From contig JAUVAG010000091.1 in NCBI GenBank assembly GCA_030591825.1, forward strand, positions 1 through 5,931: a DNA stretch of 5,931 bases. Reading direction: 5' to 3'. Shown here one piece after another: positions 5,843 to 5,931 of this stretch; the first letter of the stretch is position 1; each line of letters opens with the position of its first letter. A program made the translations under genes and the position numbers. This DNA comes from Dethiosulfatibacter sp. (GTDB lineage: Bacteria > Bacillota > Clostridia > Tissierellales > Dethiosulfatibacteraceae). Below the pieces are notes generated by a model. That model was not told where the DNA came from. It saw nothing but the letters and a program-made list of their open reading frames with translations, and did not search any database.

Positions 5843-5931
5843 AGAACCGTTCTTGAAAACAATTCGGACAAAGATACAATTCTTGAGCTAAACAAAAAAT
5901 ATATATGTGGAATAGCAGAATTAAAAAATAT
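5843..5931 (+). pseudogene. In-frame continuation of the PocR/AraC-type regulator after a TAA stop
   Basis: Directly after the TAA, the same frame is open for 29 codons to the window edge. It reads RTVLENNSDKDTILELNKKY and continues ICGIAELKN. Joined to the preceding ILEILVLL this forms the familiar regulator linker (hydrophobic VLLSR, then E-rich helix, then LNKKY), with the stop sitting where family members usually have Ser. There is no ribosome binding site or start codon of its own visible. The AraC helix-turn-helix domain would be expected beyond the window. This is inference from family pattern recall, without an alignment. Confidence 0.6.

Overview
The window reads as low-GC Firmicutes (Clostridia-like) chromosome. 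Coding regions are AT-rich, Shine-Dalgarno sites are strong (AGGAGG type), promoters are sigma-A-like, and the order trigger factor - clpP - clpX - lon is the classical Gram-positive and clostridial proteostasis cluster. I cannot name a species from sequence alone. There are no tRNA or rRNA genes, CRISPR arrays or mobile elements.

Minus strand, right to left: tig (trigger factor, 2280-3620), clpP (1677-2261) and clpX (399-1664) lie 18 and 12 bases apart. They look like one operon, with a promoter at 3764-3791, a leader of roughly 135 bases, and a rho-independent terminator (371-398) that abuts the clpX stop codon. Next comes lon, whose first ~97 codons are inside the window (1-293), with its own extended -10 promoter (318-346). 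Together these genes encode co-translational folding (trigger factor) and the two main soluble ATP-dependent proteolysis systems (ClpXP and Lon). No CIRCE or CtsR heat-shock operator was found.

Plus strand: asnA (3912-4925, ammonia-dependent asparagine synthetase) is divergent from tig and has its own consensus promoter and a strong terminator (4948-4977). Directly after the terminator is a gene for a PocR-domain sensory protein, apparently the N-terminal half of an AraC-type regulator (5051-5842). An in-frame TAA stops it at residue 263, but the same frame stays open after the stop to the window edge (5843-5931) and still reads like the regulator's linker. Its promoter is covered by a perfect 9-base-arm palindrome.

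Most of the window is conserved housekeeping sequence and I see no new multi-gene system. The points worth a second look are the broken PocR/AraC regulator, the palindromes at the tig and PocR-gene promoters, the hairpin at the predicted tig transcript 5' end, and the G7 run in the clpX ribosome binding site. Several start codons are better placed downstream of the longest open frame (clpP, clpX, asnA, PocR gene).
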